Shown here: positions 16,996-18,763 of the stretch, in pieces
Layout of the letters: every line of letters begins with the position of its first letter
Numbering within the stretch: the stretch's first letter is position 1
Origin: Proteiniphilum sp. UBA5283
GTDB taxonomy: Bacteria; Bacteroidota; Bacteroidia; Bacteroidales; Dysgonomonadaceae
DNA: 18,763 nucleotides
Reading direction: 5' to 3'
Assembly: GCA_002408485.1 (NCBI GenBank)
Contig: DHSP01000079.1
Span: 20,453-39,215, forward strand
Notes under the pieces: generated by a model
Databases searched by the model: none
Seen by the model: the letters and a program-made list of their open reading frames with translations, nothing else
Told to the model about the DNA's origin: nothing
Made by a program: the position numbers and the translations under genes

Positions 16996-17043
16996 ATGGA
17001 AAAGGTGAACATATTTTTTCGATATTTGTTTTACAAACGATAG
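16996..17043 (+). other. Possible 15-codon mini-ORF with strong Shine-Dalgarno
   Basis: ATG at 16996 is preceded by AAGGAG (16988-16993), only a few bases upstream and stronger than at nearly any other gene in the window. It encodes MEKVNIFFRYLFYKR and stops with TAG at 17041-17043, directly against ATG 17044 and in the same frame as the acidic protein gene. It may be a leader peptide, a decayed N-terminus or chance. A 7/8 match to the -7 consensus (GATATTTG, 17021-17028) lies inside it; if that promoter is the one used, the mini-ORF is not transcribed with the gene. Confidence 0.25.
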
Positions 17044-17073
17044 ATGATTTCTTTATTGGTTAAATACATTGAT

Positions 17074-17397
17074 ATGAGCAAAGAAAATAAAGTACTCGAG
17101 TATGATGAGGATGATTCTCTACGATTTATTCAGGATCACTTACCGGACGATATGCAAGGAGAGTTTTCTGACGATGAAATCAATTACATTGTTGATTTGA
17201 TCTACGAGTTCTACGAAGATAAAGGATTTCTGGACGAAAATGACGACGCAGAGATTGAAATTGACGAAGACGAACTACTGGAATACATTTATAAAAATGC
17301 CCGTAGAGATGCTATCAGAGATTATACCGACGAACAAATAGAAGCCATCGTTTCCGGAGAACTTGCATACTGCGATACCCTCAACCTGTTCGATTGA
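17074..17397 (+). CDS. Small very acidic conserved-looking protein of unknown function
   Basis: 107 residues from ATG 17074 (MSKENKVLEY). The frame also has ATG at 17044, but the first ten residues it adds (MISLLVKYID) are unlike the rest, and 17044 lies very close to a possible promoter (17021-17028), so I prefer 17074. There are 36 Asp/Glu against 8 Lys/Arg. The sequence looks all-helical, with motifs DEINYIVDLIYEFYEDKGFLDE, EIDEDELLEYIYKNARRD and a conserved-looking end GELAYCDTLNLFD. No signal peptide or membrane helix, so cytoplasmic. I believe similar uncharacterised proteins occur in other Bacteroidales, but cannot name a family. It stands alone between the yidC terminator and the OmpA-type lipoprotein gene. 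Confidence 0.75.
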   Translation: MSKENKVLEYDEDDSLRFIQDHLPDDMQGEFSDDEINYIVDLIYEFYEDKGFLDENDDAEIEIDEDELLEYIYKNARRDAIRDYTDEQIEAIVSGELAYCDTLNLFD

Positions 17398-17457
17398 GGA
17401 GAATGCAAAGCTTGCCGGCCAATTAATAAGATCATTCATTCAAAAACATAACTAACT

Positions 17458-18138
17458 ATGAAACAATTTTCAAAATTACTAACCATTACGTTGTTGGGAG
17501 GATCGTTGATACTTTCGGGCTGTGGAGCCAGCCGTACAGTTAAGGGGGGAGGAATTGGCGCCGGTGCTGGAGCAGCTGTGGGTGCCGGAGTAGGTGCCAT
17601 TGCTGGCGGTGGAAAAGGAGCAGCTATCGGAGCCGGTATAGGTGCCATTCTGGGTGGTACTGCCGGAGCAATCATTGGAAACAAAATGGATAAACAGGCT
17701 GCTGAGCTGGAACAGATTGAAGGTGCACAGGTGGAAAAAGTAAACGAGGGCCAGGCCATCAAAGTTACTTTTGAATCCGGCATTCTCTTTGCAACCAACT
17801 CAAGCACGCTGAACACTGCTTCCCGCACATCTCTCGACAAATTTGCCACATCTCTGTTGAATAACCCCGATACCGATGTAAGTATTTACGGACATACCGA
17901 CAGCACCGGCAGTGACGCCATTAACAACCCATTGTCGCAACGTCGTGCCGAATCGGTGTATAACTATCTGTTGACAAAAGGTGTTTCCGGAAGCCGCATG
18001 ACCTCCGACGGGTTTGGTTCCACGCAGCCGGTGGCCGACAATAGCACTGCTGCCGGAAGAGCACAAAACCGCCGTGTTGAGGTATTCATCCTGCCCAATG
18101 CAAAGATGATTCAGGATGCTAAGGAGCAGGCTCGATAA
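17458..18138 (+). CDS. OmpA-family lipoprotein with glycine zipper (YiaD-like)
   Basis: 226 residues. Lipoprotein signal with lipobox LILSGC (lipidated Cys22). Residues 30-75 are a glycine-zipper segment of Gly/Ala/Ile that can lie in or on a membrane, including two 16-residue repeats. The C-terminal OmpA domain (about 95-212) holds the peptidoglycan-binding motif YGHTDSTGSDAINNPLSQRRA (Asp148) and AAGRAQNRRVEV (Arg205/206). The layout equals E. coli YiaD: an outer-membrane anchor tied to peptidoglycan. Monocistronic, 60 bp after the acidic gene, and closed by a strong terminator. Confidence 0.93.
   Translation: MKQFSKLLTITLLGGSLILSGCGASRTVKGGGIGAGAGAAVGAGVGAIAGGGKGAAIGAGIGAILGGTAGAIIGNKMDKQAAELEQIEGAQVEKVNEGQAIKVTFESGILFATNSSTLNTASRTSLDKFATSLLNNPDTDVSIYGHTDSTGSDAINNPLSQRRAESVYNYLLTKGVSGSRMTSDGFGSTQPVADNSTAAGRAQNRRVEVFILPNAKMIQDAKEQAR
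17569..17664 (+). repeat. Tandem 48-bp (16-residue) repeat inside the glycine zipper
   Basis: Two in-frame units at 17569-17616 and 17617-17664 encode GAAVGAGVGAIAGGGK and GAAIGAGIGAILGGTA. Ten or more of 16 residues are identical and most other changes are V/I. This suggests a past duplication within the zipper. Confidence 0.75.
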
Positions 18139-18159
18139 ACGACAATCTTTTTATTACAG

Positions 18160-18192
18160 AATCGCGCTGCTTAGGGTAGCGCGATTTTTTTT
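18160..18192 (+). terminator. Rho-independent terminator after the OmpA-type lipoprotein gene
   Basis: AATCGCGCTGC (18160-18170), loop TTAGG, GTAGCGCGATT (18176-18186): an 11-bp stem with one G-T pair, followed by a run of eight T (18185-18192). The msrC start codon lies only 14 nt beyond. Confidence 0.9.
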
Positions 18193-18206
18193 AAATTTAT
18201 CGGAAA

Positions 18207-18683
18207 ATGGCAGAAAATTTGTATGTTTTGAAAGAGGGGGCAAAAGCTGAGAAATACAGTTCATTGATTCCGCAATTGAACGCGTTGACGGATGATGAAC
18301 CCGATCAGATTGCCAACATGGCCAACCTGACAGCTGCCCTGAAAGACACTTTTGGCTTTTTTTGGGTCGGATTTTACAGAGTGGTGGATGACAAGCTGGT
18401 TCTGGGCCCTTTTCAGGGGCCTGTGGCCTGTACGCGCATCTCTTATGGCAAAGGTGTCTGCGGTACATCGTGGAAAGAGAAAAAGACCCTGATTGTTCCG
18501 GATGTAAATCAATTTCCTGGACATATAGCCTGCAGTTCCCTGTCAAAATCCGAGATTGTGGTTCCTGTGCTGAAGAATGGGATAGTAAAGGCAGTTCTGG
18601 ATGTGGACAGCGACATGTTGAACAGTTTTGACGAAACCGATGCCCTTTATCTGGAAAAGATTGTTTCTTTGTTGAATTTTTAG
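18207..18683 (+). CDS. msrC: Free methionine-(R)-sulfoxide reductase (GAF-domain fRMsr)
   Basis: 158 residues, full length. Reduces free L-methionine-(R)-sulfoxide in the cytoplasm, with electrons from thioredoxin. It is a single GAF domain. The three conserved cysteines are present: Cys75 in GPVACTRI, Cys85 in GKGVCGT and Cys109 in GHIACSS; their spacing (10 and 24 residues) equals that of Cys84, Cys94 and Cys118 in E. coli. The stretch FFWVGFYRVVDDKLVLGPFQGP and the end SEIVVPVLKNGIVKAVLDVDSD are also typical. A strong terminator sits 14 nt upstream of its ATG and I find no TAnnTTTG promoter in between, so how it is transcribed is unclear. Confidence 0.96.
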   Translation: MAENLYVLKEGAKAEKYSSLIPQLNALTDDEPDQIANMANLTAALKDTFGFFWVGFYRVVDDKLVLGPFQGPVACTRISYGKGVCGTSWKEKKTLIVPDVNQFPGHIACSSLSKSEIVVPVLKNGIVKAVLDVDSDMLNSFDETDALYLEKIVSLLNF

Positions 18684-18691
18684 TTTGATAT

Positions 18692-18722
18692 TTTGAAATC
18701 AAAAAACAAAGTACTATCTTTG
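18692..18722 (+). promoter_or_regulatory. Strong Bacteroidetes-type promoter for the tRNA gene
   Basis: TTTG (18692-18695), 19-bp spacer, TATCTTTG (18715-18722): an exact match to the TTTG-N19-TAnnTTTG layout of the Bacteroidetes primary sigma factor. The tRNA begins 22 bp past the -7 box. The -33 element lies in the loop of a small inverted repeat (TTTGAT 18684-18689 / ATCAAA 18698-18703). Confidence 0.8.
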
Positions 18723-18744
18723 TAGCCGCAAATCGAGATGTATT

Positions 18745-18763
18745 GCGGAAGTAGCTCAGGATA
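18745..18763 (+). tRNA. tRNA gene, first 19 bases only (3' part outside the window)
   Basis: GCGGAAG acceptor 5' strand, TA (positions 8-9), GCTC D-stem start and AGGATA D-loop fit a tRNA 5' end exactly, and a promoter lies directly upstream. The anticodon is outside the window. The AGGATA D-loop reminds me of Bacteroidetes tRNA-Arg, but GCGGAAG also begins tRNA-Gly, so isotype stays open. Confidence 0.85.

Noticed and set aside
18154..18702. 182-codon minus-strand frame opposite msrC
   Set aside because: Covers msrC fully; msrC has clear family motifs and catalytic cysteines. The reverse frame is Pro/Ser/Cys-rich noise.

Overview
The window looks like a piece of a Bacteroidales chromosome. 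The support is the gene families (DUF3316, DUF1460, a ParC without GyrA box, SHOCT-DUF4870, a YidC with a long periplasmic domain directly after pyrG) and promoter elements of the TAnnTTTG type at 11198, 13100 and 18715. A Dysgonomonadaceae-like source (for example the Proteiniphilum/Petrimonas group) is my guess, not something I can prove. Gene density is high. No gene-free stretch exceeds 300 bases (the longest is about 270 bp, 16802-17073). I see no insertion sequence, phage gene, CRISPR array, toxin-antitoxin pair or large repeat.

Plus strand, 1-7679: the 3' part of topoisomerase IV subunit A (parC), a secreted DUF3316-like protein, a MalY/PatB-type PLP enzyme, a SlyD-type FKBP isomerase with a cysteine-rich tail, chorismate synthase (aroC), an unassigned secreted protein with two VP...WG repeats and a basic tail, and a secreted DUF1460 (NlpC/P60-like) protein just behind it.

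Minus strand, 11067-7719: a cell-envelope cluster read as ctpA (S41 processing protease with PDZ domain), capA-like metallophosphatase, and an MgtC/SapB membrane protein. The last two are 10 bp apart. This cluster converges on the DUF1460 gene and diverges from a vanZ-like gene.

Plus strand, 11233-18763: VanZ-like protein; SHOCT-DUF4870 membrane protein overlapping ftsE by ATGA; pyrG and yidC as a pair ending in a clear terminator; a small very acidic protein; a glycine-zipper OmpA-type lipoprotein ending in a clear terminator; free methionine-(R)-sulfoxide reductase (msrC) starting 14 nt after that terminator; and the first 19 bases of a tRNA behind a well-formed Bacteroidetes promoter.

Most of this is core housekeeping and envelope biology, and I do not see an unmistakable new system. 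The points most worth a second look are four alternating ACGAA/TTCGT half-sites just before the malY start, the two-repeat secreted protein at 6147, an in-frame mini-ORF with a strong Shine-Dalgarno before the acidic protein, the terminator set tightly against msrC, and an FtsE without FtsX that is coupled to a DUF4870 membrane protein.
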